In this document: piece after piece, positions 17,135 to 25,553 of the stretch
Layout: each line of letters begins with the position of its first letter
How positions within the stretch are numbered: position 1 is the first letter of the stretch
Source of the DNA: Neptunicoccus sediminis
GTDB lineage: Bacteria > Pseudomonadota > Alphaproteobacteria > Rhodobacterales > Rhodobacteraceae
Assembly: GCF_001719615.1 (NCBI RefSeq)
Contig: NZ_MDVX01000002.1
Coordinates: forward strand, 310,001-374,000
Direction: 5' to 3'
Length of the DNA stretch: 64,000 nucleotides
The notes under the pieces: model-generated
The model's input: the letters and a program-made list of their open reading frames with translations, nothing else
Database searches by the model: none
What the model was told of the DNA's origin: nothing
Program-made: the position numbers and the translations under genes

Positions 17135-18346
17135 TTATTTTGGCCGTTGAATGGTCACCTGAGTAACGTCGGTTGTGCCATAGTGAAAGCCGGAAGCACA
17201 GCTTGTCAGATAAAAATCCCACATATTCTTGAACCGCTGGTCAAAACCCATTTGCTGGATGTCCGGCCATGCCGCGTTAAATGTCTCATACCAGCGGCGC
17301 AGGGTGATGGAATAGCTCTCTCCGAACTCGACAGATTTCAGATAGGACAGACCCGCCCGCTCCACCTCTGCACGCAGGGCGTTCGGGCTGGGCAGCATAC
17401 CGCCCGGAAACACGTGTTTCTGAATAAAATCAACGGTCTTGCGGTATTTCGGAAACAGCTCGTTCGCGATTGTGATGATTTGCAAACTGGCGTTCGCGCC
17501 GGGTTTCAGACGGTCATGCACCGCGTTGAAATAGGTAGGCCAGTATTTCTCGCCCACAGCCTCAAACATCTCGATAGAGGCGATCCCGTCATAGCTGCCG
17601 GTTTCGTCACGGTAATCGCGCATGACCACATCGACCCGATCCGCCAGACCCGCCTCAAACATGCGTTTTTTGGCGAAATCATGTTGCTCCTGCGAGATCG
17701 TCAGACAGGTCATCCGCGCCCCGCGCGTGCCCGCAGCATATTCGGCAAATCCGCCCCAGCCGCAGCCGATTTCCAGAAGGTGATCACCTTCCTTCATACC
17801 CATTTCATCACAAAGCGAGGCGTATTTCTGGGTCTGCGCCTTGGCCGTATCCTCTTGTCCTGTCAGAAACAGGGCCGAGGAATAGGTCATGGTTTCGTCC
17901 AGCCATTTGGAATAGAAATCATTGCCCAGATCGTAATGGTAAGAGATATTCTTGCGGGCCTGTGCCTTGGTATTGCCGCGCAGCCAGTGGCGCAGGCGTT
18001 CGTAATACTGGACCAGAAAACCGCCCGGAAATCCGTGGCCGACCTCTTCGTTATTGGCAAAGACCAGATCCAGAAACGCCTGCAAATCCGGCGAGGTCCA
18101 CCAGCCTTCAAGATAGGCATCGCTAAAGCCCATGTCCCCCTCCCGCGCCAGACGGGTAAAGACATCGTCGTTGTGAATTTCAACCCGCGCATAGGGGCCG
18201 GGATTGGGCGCATTGATCGCAAAAACCCGACCGTCCGGCAGCACCATTTCCAGACTGCCGTTGCGGATTTTCTTCAACTGGGAAAACGCCGCGCCGAAAT
18301 ATCGCGGCAAGTTCTGTTGCCCGTCTGTGGATGTAAAAACCTGCAT
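17135..18346 (-). CDS. cfa: Cyclopropane-fatty-acyl-phospholipid synthase
   Basis: A 403-residue SAM-dependent methyltransferase. The SAM motif LLEIGCGWGGFAEYAAGTRG and the following LTISQEQHDFAKKR are characteristic of the CFAS/mycolic acid cyclopropane synthase family. The carboxylate segment MFEAVGEKYWPTYF and FIQKHVFPGGMLPS are also typical. The N-terminal 100 residues (ending around GFSDAYLEGWW) form the lipid-binding domain. It adds a methylene bridge to unsaturated acyl chains of membrane phospholipids, usually in stress. It is likely co-transcribed with trgA (gap 16 bases) and follows the photolyase gene by 73 bases. Confidence 0.93.
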   Translation of the reverse strand: MQVFTSTDGQQNLPRYFGAAFSQLKKIRNGSLEMVLPDGRVFAINAPNPGPYARVEIHNDDVFTRLAREGDMGFSDAYLEGWWTSPDLQAFLDLVFANNEEVGHGFPGGFLVQYYERLRHWLRGNTKAQARKNISYHYDLGNDFYSKWLDETMTYSSALFLTGQEDTAKAQTQKYASLCDEMGMKEGDHLLEIGCGWGGFAEYAAGTRGARMTCLTISQEQHDFAKKRMFEAGLADRVDVVMRDYRDETGSYDGIASIEMFEAVGEKYWPTYFNAVHDRLKPGANASLQIITIANELFPKYRKTVDFIQKHVFPGGMLPSPNALRAEVERAGLSYLKSVEFGESYSITLRRWYETFNAAWPDIQQMGFDQRFKNMWDFYLTSCASGFHYGTTDVTQVTIQRPK

Positions 18347-18419
18347 CCAACTCTCCCTGTTCTTTGCCAGAGCCTAGCCCAAGGTTTTTTGTCTGCCAAG
18401 CCTCTTGTTAACCAAGGGT

Positions 18420-19844
18420 TTACCCTTGTTCTTTTGCGCCTTTATAGACGGCCAGCGCACGGTCGCGCCCCTCTTTCAGAGAGATCATCCTGTCCGGTCT
18501 GGGTGTGTCGGCGGTGATGCCCCAGGAACGCGGGATTGCTTTGTAAAAATCCTCTGCGGGTGTGCGGCCCTCTTCGTCCTCCCCCCCTTTGAGGTAGAGA
18601 TCACGGTAGCTTTGCTTGCCGTCGAATTTTTCGCCCTGCGTTTCGGGGTTGAACACCCGAAAAAACGGCGAGGCATCCGGCCCGCTGCCCGCCACCCACT
18701 GCCAGCCCATCGCGTTAGAGGCGGGATCCCAGTCAATCAGGGTTTCTTCAAACCACGCCTGCCCCACACGCCAGTCAGTCAGCAGGTGTTTGGTCAGATA
18801 GGACCCTGCAATCATGCGCAGGCGGTTGTGCATTGTGCCGGTGGTGTAAAGCTCGCGCATGGCGGCATCCACCATCGGTTCGCCAGTCATGCCACGGCGC
18901 CATTTTTCGGCGTCGTCATTGTCACCGCGCCAGTTGAAATCGTCCCATTCCTCGCGCCAGTTGCGGGTCAGCATGCGCGGCGTGTGATAGGCCAGATGAT
19001 AGGCAAATTCGCGCCAGACCAGTTCTTTGAGGAAATGTTCTGCCCCAGCCGCCCCCTGTTCCAGCGCCTGTCGCCCCGCGTGCCACAGGCGGCGCGACGC
19101 AATTTCCCCGTAGGTGAGGTTTTCGGACAGACCAGAGGTCACATGGCGATCGGGGTAATCCCGCCCCTCCTTGTAATCCTCAACCGGACCGTCGAGGAAA
19201 TCTTCCAGCCGCTGCAAGGCGGCCGCCTCTCCGACACAGGCGTAGGCCCGCACCACATCCGCGCCACGGTTCATTGCAGCGCCCATCTGCCACTCCGAAA
19301 GCCTGTCACTGCGGGGCCATTCTTGCGGCGCGGCGATCTGTTTGGGGGCTGGCAGGCAGGCAGCAACAGGGTCATCCCGCACGGCACGCCAGTACGGGGT
19401 ATAGACCTTGTAATAGCCCCCTGCTTTGGTCTCTACTTGCCACGGTTCAAACAGCAGATGTCCGGCACAGCTTTCGACCGCGACTCCCTGATCCTTCAGA
19501 GCGGATTTTACGTCGGTGTCCCGCGCAATCGCATCCGGATCATAAGCACGGGACCACACCACCGCCGTGGCGCCGGTCTCTTCGATCAGCTCTTGCAGCA
19601 CCTCCAGCGCATCGCCGCGGCGCAGGATCAGACGGCTGCCTGCCCCCTCTAATGTCTTGCCAAACACCTCCAGCCCAAGGCCCAGCCGCCATTTCGGCGC
19701 AGCGCCAAGGCCCGACACAGTGTCGTCATGGATAAACACAGGAATAACCGGCCCGCCCGATGCAATCGCATGGGTCAGCGCGGGATTGTCGGCCAGACGC
19801 AAATCGCGCCGGACCCACCAAAGAACGGGAGCAGGTTTTGTCAT
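18420..19844 (-). CDS. phrB: Deoxyribodipyrimidine photo-lyase
   Basis: A 474-residue DNA photolyase. The N-terminal antenna-binding Rossmann-like domain starts with PVLWWVRRDLRLADNPAL. The C-terminal FAD domain has LKELVWREFAYHLAYHTP, DAAMRELYTTGTMHNRLRMI and WDPASNAMGWQWVAGSGPDA, which are the FAD and lesion-binding signatures of class I CPD photolyases. It repairs cyclobutane pyrimidine dimers with near-UV or blue light. It precedes cfa (gap 73 bases) and follows the aminotransferase stop by 34 bases. A cryptochrome-like role is less likely because the active-site signature is intact. Confidence 0.93.
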   Translation of the reverse strand: MTKPAPVLWWVRRDLRLADNPALTHAIASGGPVIPVFIHDDTVSGLGAAPKWRLGLGLEVFGKTLEGAGSRLILRRGDALEVLQELIEETGATAVVWSRAYDPDAIARDTDVKSALKDQGVAVESCAGHLLFEPWQVETKAGGYYKVYTPYWRAVRDDPVAACLPAPKQIAAPQEWPRSDRLSEWQMGAAMNRGADVVRAYACVGEAAALQRLEDFLDGPVEDYKEGRDYPDRHVTSGLSENLTYGEIASRRLWHAGRQALEQGAAGAEHFLKELVWREFAYHLAYHTPRMLTRNWREEWDDFNWRGDNDDAEKWRRGMTGEPMVDAAMRELYTTGTMHNRLRMIAGSYLTKHLLTDWRVGQAWFEETLIDWDPASNAMGWQWVAGSGPDASPFFRVFNPETQGEKFDGKQSYRDLYLKGGEDEEGRTPAEDFYKAIPRSWGITADTPRPDRMISLKEGRDRALAVYKGAKEQG

Positions 19845-19878
19845 AGCTTCAACTATACGCCAACTACTGCCCTGCGGA

Positions 19879-21102
19879 TCATAAAACCTGTTCTAAAGCC
19901 TCAATTAATTTGTCTACTTCCCCCTTGGAGGTGTAATGGACAAAACTGACCCGCAAGACGCCGTGATCGGGATCAATGCCCAGCCCTTGCAAACAGCGCA
20001 CACCGTAGAAATCCCCGCCCCCTGCGTTCACCCCCAAAGACGCCAGTTCCGTTGCCAGTTGCAGGCCCGGTTTTTGCGAGAGCACCGCCACAGTGGGTGC
20101 CTTGGTCGAAGCCTTGCGCGGGCCGATCAAACGGACCGAGTTCTTGTCTCCCAGATAATCCAGCAAGGGTTGCAGCAGTTCGGTTTCATAGGTGCGCATC
20201 ATATCGTGCACCGCTTCACCCCGCGTTGCTGCACGGGCATCTACCCCGCCGTGATGGGTGTACACTGCATCGATATAATCCGCGATACCGGCACAAGCGG
20301 CGACCTGTGCGTGATCCGGCCCTGCCGGGGTAAAGCGTTTGTAAAGCGTATCTGCGTTAAAGTAATGGGCCTGATTGGGCAGTTCCCGCCCCAGCCCTTC
20401 GCGCATCACCATAATCCCCTGATGGGGACCGTAGGTTTTATAACTGGAAAACAGATAGACATCCGGCCCGAGCGCACCCACATTGGGCAACCCGTGGGGC
20501 GCATAGCTGACCCCGTCTACGCAGGTGTAACCCCCTGCATCCCGTGCAATGGCGCAAATTTCGCGCACCGGATTGATCTCTCCGACCACGTTTGAACAAT
20601 GGGGAAAGCACAGCAGCTTGACCTTGTCGTCGAGAAGCGCGCCCAGATCGTCCAGCGACAGAGAACCGGTTTCGCTATCCACGCACCACTCGCGCACCTC
20701 GATGCCCCGATCCGCCAGACGCCGCCACGGTCCGGTGTTGGCCTCATGGTCCTGATTGGTCACAATGATCGCATCGCCTTCGTTCAGCCACTGCCCGAAA
20801 GCCTGCGCCAGAACATAGGTGTTCTGGGTTGTGGAGGGGCCAAAAGACAATTCCGGCGTAGCCACCCCGAGAATAGCTGCAAGGCGTTTTCGGGCCTCGT
20901 CCATCTCGGCACCGCCAAGTTCGGAGGCCTCGAACGGACCATAGGGCTGGACCTTGCGTTCTGTGTAGAAACGGGTCAGCCGGTCAATGACCTGTTTACA
21001 GGTATAAGACCCGCCTGCGTTTTCAAAGAAAGCCTGCCCCTGCAGCGCCGGTGTCGAAAACGCCGGAAACTGGCTGCGGATAAATTCATTGTCCAAGGTC
21101 AT
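19879..21102 (-). CDS. Class V aminotransferase, cysteine desulfurase-like
   Basis: A 407-residue PLP enzyme. The ATG at 21102 is chosen because it follows GGGAGC at good spacing; longer in-frame starts at 21159 and 21129 lack this. It starts MTLDNEFIRSQFPAFSTPAL. The PLP lysine lies in LFSSYKTYGPHQG and the aspartate before it is in TCVDGVSYAPHG. The N-terminal substrate-binding segment is FFENAGGSYTCKQVIDRL. The fold is the NifS/SufS family, but the active-site cysteine loop of SufS is not obvious, so the reaction is uncertain (desulfurase, isopenicillin-N-epimerase-like or another). It lies between a terminator after acuI and the photolyase gene. Confidence 0.78.
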   Translation of the reverse strand: MTLDNEFIRSQFPAFSTPALQGQAFFENAGGSYTCKQVIDRLTRFYTERKVQPYGPFEASELGGAEMDEARKRLAAILGVATPELSFGPSTTQNTYVLAQAFGQWLNEGDAIIVTNQDHEANTGPWRRLADRGIEVREWCVDSETGSLSLDDLGALLDDKVKLLCFPHCSNVVGEINPVREICAIARDAGGYTCVDGVSYAPHGLPNVGALGPDVYLFSSYKTYGPHQGIMVMREGLGRELPNQAHYFNADTLYKRFTPAGPDHAQVAACAGIADYIDAVYTHHGGVDARAATRGEAVHDMMRTYETELLQPLLDYLGDKNSVRLIGPRKASTKAPTVAVLSQKPGLQLATELASLGVNAGGGDFYGVRCLQGLGIDPDHGVLRVSFVHYTSKGEVDKLIEALEQVL

Positions 21103-21205
21103 CTTTTTGCTCCCAAATTCCTTTGGCATAGCAGTGACGCAGAGCAGCCCAAGCGTCAAGCGCAGGTGGTTGCCATTTCCCGCGCACAGGATGAAAGGAC
21201 AGCAA

Positions 21206-21239
21206 CGAAAAACGGCCCCGCCCGTAAAGGCAGAGCCGT
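21206..21239 (-). terminator. Rho-independent terminator after acuI
   Basis: Read leftward, ACGGCTCTGCC pairs with GGCGGGGCCGT around a six-base loop, and five T follow. It lies 33 bases after the acuI stop and ends the DUF2182-to-acuI unit. Confidence 0.85.
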
Positions 21240-21271
21240 CAATCCAAAAGCGGTGTAATCCGCCCGACAGA

Positions 21272-22261
21272 TCAGGCGTTCACGTCCACCAGAACACGCC
21301 CCTTTACCTGACCTTTCAGGATGTCCGCGCCCAGTTGGGGCAGATCGGACAGGGTTGCCGGCTGGATCATCGCTTCAAGCTTGTCCATCGGCAGGTCTTT
21401 GGCCACCCGCTCCCATGCGCGAAGGCGGTTGTCATAGGGCTGCATTACGCTGTCGATGCCAAGCAGGTTCACACCACGCAGCAGGAACGGAATCACAGTG
21501 GCGGGCAGTTTCGCCCCGCCAGCCAGACCCACAGCCGCAACAGAGGCGCCGTATTTCATCTGGCCAAGCACACGGGCCAGCATCTCGCCGCCAACCGCGT
21601 CAACACAACCGGACCATGTTTCGCCTTCCAGCGGACGTTTGGTAGTCTCGTTCAGCTCGCCCCGTGGAACGATTTGCGTCGCACCAAGGGATTTCAGGTA
21701 GTCTTCGGTTTCAGGACGCCCCGTCACGGCGGCAACCTCGTAGCCGAGATTGGCAAGGATAGCCGTTGCAACAGAGCCCACGCCACCGGCAGCGCCTGTG
21801 ACCAGCACCGGACCATTGCCCGGCTTCAGACCGTGATCTTCCAGCGCCATAACAGACAGCATTGCAGTGAAGCCTGCGGTTCCGACCGCCATCGCCTGTT
21901 TCGCATCCAGACCCTGAGGCAATGGCACCAGCCAGTCCGCCTTGACGCGGGCTTTCTGGGAATAGCCGCCCCAATGGGCCTCACCCACGCGCCAGCCGGT
22001 CAAAACAACCTTGTCCCCAGCCTTGTAGCGCGGGTCATCCGAAGATTCCACGGTACCGGCAAAGTCGATGCCCGGCACGTGGGGGTAGTTGCGCACAAGT
22101 CCACCGCCCGGCCCGATGCACAAACCATCCTTGTAGTTCACGGTGGAGTATTCCACCGCAACGGTGACTTCACCTTCGGGCAGACGGTCTTCGCCAATCT
22201 GCTGTACAGAGGCAGAGGTTTTCCCCTCGTCGTCTTTTTCCACGATCAGTGCGTTAAACAT
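21272..22261 (-). CDS. acuI: Acrylyl-CoA reductase AcuI (MDR family)
   Basis: A 329-residue zinc-free MDR oxidoreductase. The start is the ATG at 22261 (MFNALIVEKDDEGKTSAS), following GGAGAGAATA; the longer frame from 22309 starts inside the upstream gene end. The GroES-like half contains EVTVAVEYSTVNYKDGLCIG and VPGIDFAGTVESSDDPRYK. The NADPH Rossmann motif is VLVTGAAGGVGSVA. This subfamily (YhdH/AcuI) reduces acryloyl-CoA to propionyl-CoA, detoxifying DMSP-derived acrylate. In Ruegeria acuI follows dmdA in an operon, as it does here (gap 13 bases). Its product feeds the propionyl-CoA carboxylase encoded elsewhere in the window. Confidence 0.92.
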   Translation of the reverse strand: MFNALIVEKDDEGKTSASVQQIGEDRLPEGEVTVAVEYSTVNYKDGLCIGPGGGLVRNYPHVPGIDFAGTVESSDDPRYKAGDKVVLTGWRVGEAHWGGYSQKARVKADWLVPLPQGLDAKQAMAVGTAGFTAMLSVMALEDHGLKPGNGPVLVTGAAGGVGSVATAILANLGYEVAAVTGRPETEDYLKSLGATQIVPRGELNETTKRPLEGETWSGCVDAVGGEMLARVLGQMKYGASVAAVGLAGGAKLPATVIPFLLRGVNLLGIDSVMQPYDNRLRAWERVAKDLPMDKLEAMIQPATLSDLPQLGADILKGQVKGRVLVDVNA

Positions 22262-22274
22262 ATTATTCTCTCCT

Positions 22275-23378
22275 TTAATTCCAGAAACTTTCCAGAACGG
22301 TTGCATCACGCATCCCGTCCGGTGTTTGGACGCGCAGCGCAGTGCCCGCGTCCCAATGGGTCATCCGCACCATTGCGATGGCCACGTTCGTATCAAAATC
22401 GGGCGACCACGCCGCAGAGGACACCCGCCCGACGCGCTTTTCCCCTGCCAGCAGCGGCCACCAGCGGTCACACCCCGGAACGGCGGCGCCTTCAATCGCC
22501 ACGGGGCGGATTTGCTGCACCGGCCCCTCTTTGGCCACCCGCAGCAGCGCATCACGACCAATACAGCCAATGGCGTCATGGGTGTCGCAGAACCGCCCCA
22601 ACCCGCATTCGTGGGGTGTGTTGTCATCTGTCATGTCATTGCCATAGGACAACAGGCCGCTTTCGATCCGCTCTATCAGGTTGGGGCATCCTGCATGCAC
22701 ATCCAGATCCCGCCCCGCCTCCATCAGCGCATTCCAGAGCGGCATCCCGATGTCGCTGCCTTCCACGTAAATCTCGTAGCCGCCCTGTTTGGAATAACCC
22801 GAGCGCGCCACGACCAGCTTGCGTCCCTGAAAGTCGAACAGGCCATAGCGGAAGAAGCGCACGTCTTTGACGCTGTCCCCGAAAACCCGCGCCATCAGTT
22901 CATCCGCCTTTGGTCCCTGAATGGCCAGTGGTGATACATCCGGCTCATCCACCAGAACATCCAGCCGCCAGCCGTTGGCAATGCCCTTGACCCAATACAA
23001 AAGATCGCTGTCGGCAATGGAAATCCACCAGCGGTCCTCGGCCAGTTTCACCGCCACCGGATCATTCAGCATGCCGCCGGTTTCATCCACGATCGGCACA
23101 TAAAAACACTGGCCTTCCTTCATGGTGCGCAGGTCGCGGGGCGTCAGCATTTGCATCAGCCGCGCCGCATCCGGCCCGCGCAACTCCACCTGCCGTTCAC
23201 AGGCCACATCCCAAATCTGCACTGCGGATTTCAGGTGGTGGTAGTCTTCTGTGACCGAGCGGAACACCGTGGGCAACAGCATGTGGTTGTAGATTGTGTA
23301 GGCTTTGACGCCAGCGGCTTCGACACCTTCGGCAAACGGGGTACGGCGCAAACGGCGGGACGGGGAAAGTAATGCCAT
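22275..23378 (-). CDS. dmdA: Dimethylsulfoniopropionate demethylase
   Basis: A 367-residue GcvT-superfamily protein that closely resembles Ruegeria DmdA along its length. It starts ALLSPSRRLRRTPFAEGVEA and shows GMLNDPVAVKLAEDRWW, VSPLAIQGPKADELMARVFG, RSGYSKQGGYEIYVEG and IERIESGLLSYGNDMT, ending at SFWN. It transfers a methyl group from DMSP to tetrahydrofolate, yielding 3-methylmercaptopropionate. Its length is within the DmdA range. It is distinct from the true GcvT at 39309. The ATG overlaps the stop of the DinB gene by one base, and acuI follows after 13 bases. Other demethylation-pathway genes (dmdB, dmdC, dmdD) are not in the window. Confidence 0.93.
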   Translation of the reverse strand: MALLSPSRRLRRTPFAEGVEAAGVKAYTIYNHMLLPTVFRSVTEDYHHLKSAVQIWDVACERQVELRGPDAARLMQMLTPRDLRTMKEGQCFYVPIVDETGGMLNDPVAVKLAEDRWWISIADSDLLYWVKGIANGWRLDVLVDEPDVSPLAIQGPKADELMARVFGDSVKDVRFFRYGLFDFQGRKLVVARSGYSKQGGYEIYVEGSDIGMPLWNALMEAGRDLDVHAGCPNLIERIESGLLSYGNDMTDDNTPHECGLGRFCDTHDAIGCIGRDALLRVAKEGPVQQIRPVAIEGAAVPGCDRWWPLLAGEKRVGRVSSAAWSPDFDTNVAIAMVRMTHWDAGTALRVQTPDGMRDATVLESFWN

Positions 23379-23884
23379 CAGGGTAACTCCATAAAGACCA
23401 GATCCGTGTCAGACGTTTTCACACCGGCACCTGTCAGCATGGCATGAACCTGTCCCCGATGGTGGGTCTGGTGGTTGAAGAAATGGGCGTAGATTTTGGT
23501 TTTCGGTTGGGACAGTTCCGATTGTTTCAAACCGGAATACCATGTGATGTCGCCGGACATATCACTGTCGGACTGGCGGGTAGCCCAGTTTTCGATCCGC
23601 CGGTCCATCTGTTTGCGCGTTTCACAGAAATCTTCCCAATCGCTGTGATAGTCCGTGCTTTGTTTGCCCGAAACTGTCGGGGCTGCCCCGCCGTCAAAGC
23701 GGGACATCCAGTATGTGTCGGCCCAGAGCAGGTGACACAATGTGCCGCTGACCGAGCCGAAAAACGCGCCCCGATCCTGCCGGCGGGCATCGTCTGACAG
23801 GGTTGCAGCCGCCGACAGCATCCAGTCATTCTGCCAGCTATTGTAGCGCGCCATCATGCGCAGCCAGTCTGCGGTCAAAGTCAT
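23378..23884 (-). CDS. DinB-family protein
   Basis: A 168-residue protein with the four-helix DinB/YfiT fold. The ATG at 23884 (MTLTADWLRMMARYNSWQND) is typical for the family and follows GGGCGAT; longer starts at 23947 are less likely. The putative metal ligands are His in GTLCHLLWADTYWMSRF and the C-terminal HxxxH pair in HFFNHQTHHRGQVHAML. These three histidines are conserved in metal-binding DinB proteins, including thiol-dependent transferases. The substrate is unknown. It is translationally coupled (one-base overlap) to dmdA, suggesting a role related to DMSP or thiol metabolism, but this is inference from context only. Confidence 0.78.
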   Translation of the reverse strand: MTLTADWLRMMARYNSWQNDWMLSAAATLSDDARRQDRGAFFGSVSGTLCHLLWADTYWMSRFDGGAAPTVSGKQSTDYHSDWEDFCETRKQMDRRIENWATRQSDSDMSGDITWYSGLKQSELSQPKTKIYAHFFNHQTHHRGQVHAMLTGAGVKTSDTDLVFMELP

Positions 23885-23931
23885 ATCGCCCTCCCCGTGC
23901 GTTCTGCCCTGTTCCGGTGGATCTGTGTCGC

Positions 23932-24603
23932 TTACGGACCGGTCCATTCAATCGGGCAGATTTCAGCGGATTTGCCGCCAAAGTCCCACGCCCGACCGTG
24001 ATCCCGCACGCGCGAGCGCAGGCCCACCGCGGCGATGATGTCCGGTCCCATCCAGTATTTGGAGTTCTTGATCACAACGCCCTCGTCGGGGTTGGCGCCG
24101 CCGATTTCCTCGATCTCGCCGTTGATCTTCTTGCCGATGTTGATCCGGCGACGACGACCGTCGGTTTCGATTTCAACCTTGGTGCGCTCGGCATGGATGA
24201 TGGTGCTGACAAGCATGGTGAACAGGCCCGTAGTGCCCCCCGCAGCGCCCGAGAAGATCTTGAGCAGCCCCTCATAGGCTTTGTCGGTGGCGCGGTCGTC
24301 CACATAGGCGGCAACCTTCCAGTCGCCTTCCGCCATCCGGCCCGGAATATCCGCCAGCAAACCGACATTCAGACCGCCGATGTCCTCGCCCTCAAAATGG
24401 CCTTCGTCGATGCGAATGGCCATCCATGCGTGGCAGTATCCCTCGGTCGGCTTGTATTTGCCAAGCGAGACCACACAGGGGCAGAACACATCGCAAGAGC
24501 AGTTCAGGAACAGCTCGCCCTTGATTTTCCAATCTGTCGGCACTTTCGCACGCCGTGTCGGCGGCGCAGCTTGCTCAGCCGGGTTCGTTGTCTCAGTCGC
24601 CAT
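23932..24603 (-). CDS. DUF1326 domain-containing protein
   Basis: A 223-residue cytosolic protein. The start at 24603 (MATETTNPAEQAAPPTRRAK) follows GGGAGGCCAG. The family signature is a cysteine cluster LNCSCDVFCPCVVSLGK near residues 34-50, with four potential metal-binding cysteines. Later it has GYCHAWMAIRIDEGHFEG and a segment of strands (ERTKVEIETDGRRRRINIG). DUF1326 has no established function. It is followed by the DinB gene (47 bases) and preceded by the DUF2182 gene (16 bases), an association commonly seen between DUF1326 and DUF2182 in bacteria. The cluster points to metal handling, but no direct evidence is visible. Confidence 0.8.
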   Translation of the reverse strand: MATETTNPAEQAAPPTRRAKVPTDWKIKGELFLNCSCDVFCPCVVSLGKYKPTEGYCHAWMAIRIDEGHFEGEDIGGLNVGLLADIPGRMAEGDWKVAAYVDDRATDKAYEGLLKIFSGAAGGTTGLFTMLVSTIIHAERTKVEIETDGRRRRINIGKKINGEIEEIGGANPDEGVVIKNSKYWMGPDIIAAVGLRSRVRDHGRAWDFGGKSAEICPIEWTGP

Positions 24604-24619
24604 GTTCTGGCCTCCCATT

Positions 24620-25393
24620 TTAGTACAATCCGGCAGCACGACCGGCCAAAGCCAGCCCTGCCACAATCAACAATGCTCCGGCAGGACGCATTACGTAATG
24701 CGCAACCTGCGGTAATTTCTCCAGAACCATCAGAAGGGTCGCAAGGCCCATCCACAACAGGTTCATCGCCCCGCCTGCAAAGCCAAGCGCCATGTAGCCC
24801 CAACAGCACACCACGCAGTAAGCCCCAAGGCCAAGCCCCATGCGCAAGCCGCCTGCCCCGCCCGGACGCCAGTTGCCCAGAAAATACTGCATCGGCGCGT
24901 GGCAGACGCCGTGGCAGACTTCTTTAAGCCATGTGAACTGGAACCAGCCGACCACAACCAACAGTGCAGATGTCGCCCAAAGCATGGTGGACTGACCGAA
25001 CATGTCCAGCCACCCCAGACGCATCAAGCCTGATTGCAACAGCGCGATTGCCACGGCAAAGGCGACCCAGACCGCAAAATATCCCGCGACAACACCGAAC
25101 CATCCGGCCCAACTGCCGTTGGCGGATTTGATCAAGGCTTCATAGGTTGTTAACGTGTGAATAAAGGTCGGCCCCATCATGGCCACCATCATTACCGCCC
25201 ACATAGGCACCAGCATCCGCAGACTATCCATCGGCGGCATACCGGCCATATCCATCATACCGACCCGCGCACCGTACCAGTTCAGCCCCATCTGCATCGC
25301 CATCGCATACATCATCCACCACGCCAGCAGGATCGCTGCAAAAAAGGACAGCCAGAGAAGCGAGCGGATCAGATGATGGGGAAGGTTCAGCAC
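24620..25393 (-). CDS. DUF2182 integral membrane protein
   Basis: A 257-residue membrane protein beginning LNLPHHLIRSLLWLSFFA, with about seven hydrophobic segments. The first half is methionine-rich: WWMMYAMAMQMGLNWYG, GMMDMAGMPPMDSLRM, and MWAVMMVAMMGPTF. The C-terminal half has HGVCHAPMQYFLGNW. DUF2182 members are annotated as predicted metal-binding membrane proteins; the Met/His/Cys content fits copper, but this is not proven. It starts the leftward unit of five genes ending in acuI. The divergent GntR gene begins 160 bases away, with operator-like palindromes between. Confidence 0.8.
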   Translation of the reverse strand: MLNLPHHLIRSLLWLSFFAAILLAWWMMYAMAMQMGLNWYGARVGMMDMAGMPPMDSLRMLVPMWAVMMVAMMGPTFIHTLTTYEALIKSANGSWAGWFGVVAGYFAVWVAFAVAIALLQSGLMRLGWLDMFGQSTMLWATSALLVVVGWFQFTWLKEVCHGVCHAPMQYFLGNWRPGGAGGLRMGLGLGAYCVVCCWGYMALGFAGGAMNLLWMGLATLLMVLEKLPQVAHYVMRPAGALLIVAGLALAGRAAGLY

Positions 25394-25475
25394 ATTGCAC
25401 CTGTTTTAATGGTCTTTGCGGGTTCGACGCTTGTGCAAACGCCGCTATCGGGTACATTGGGTCTACGGGAAAACC

Positions 25476-25514
25476 AATTGTCTGACAATTAGATTTTGCA
25501 AATGTCAGACAATT
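25476..25514. promoter_or_regulatory. Paired GntR operator candidates
   Basis: Two near-identical palindromes with core TGTC-N-GACA lie in the divergent promoter region: AATTGTCTGACAATT (25476-25490, perfect) and AATGTCAGACAATT (25501-25514). Their centres are 24 bases apart. FadR-type GntR proteins bind such short dyads. The positions suit control of both the regulator at 25554 and the leftward unit starting at 25393. Confidence 0.75.
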
Positions 25515-25553
25515 AATTTTCCCGCTTGGATCAAAGCAGATAACAGGCGGACG

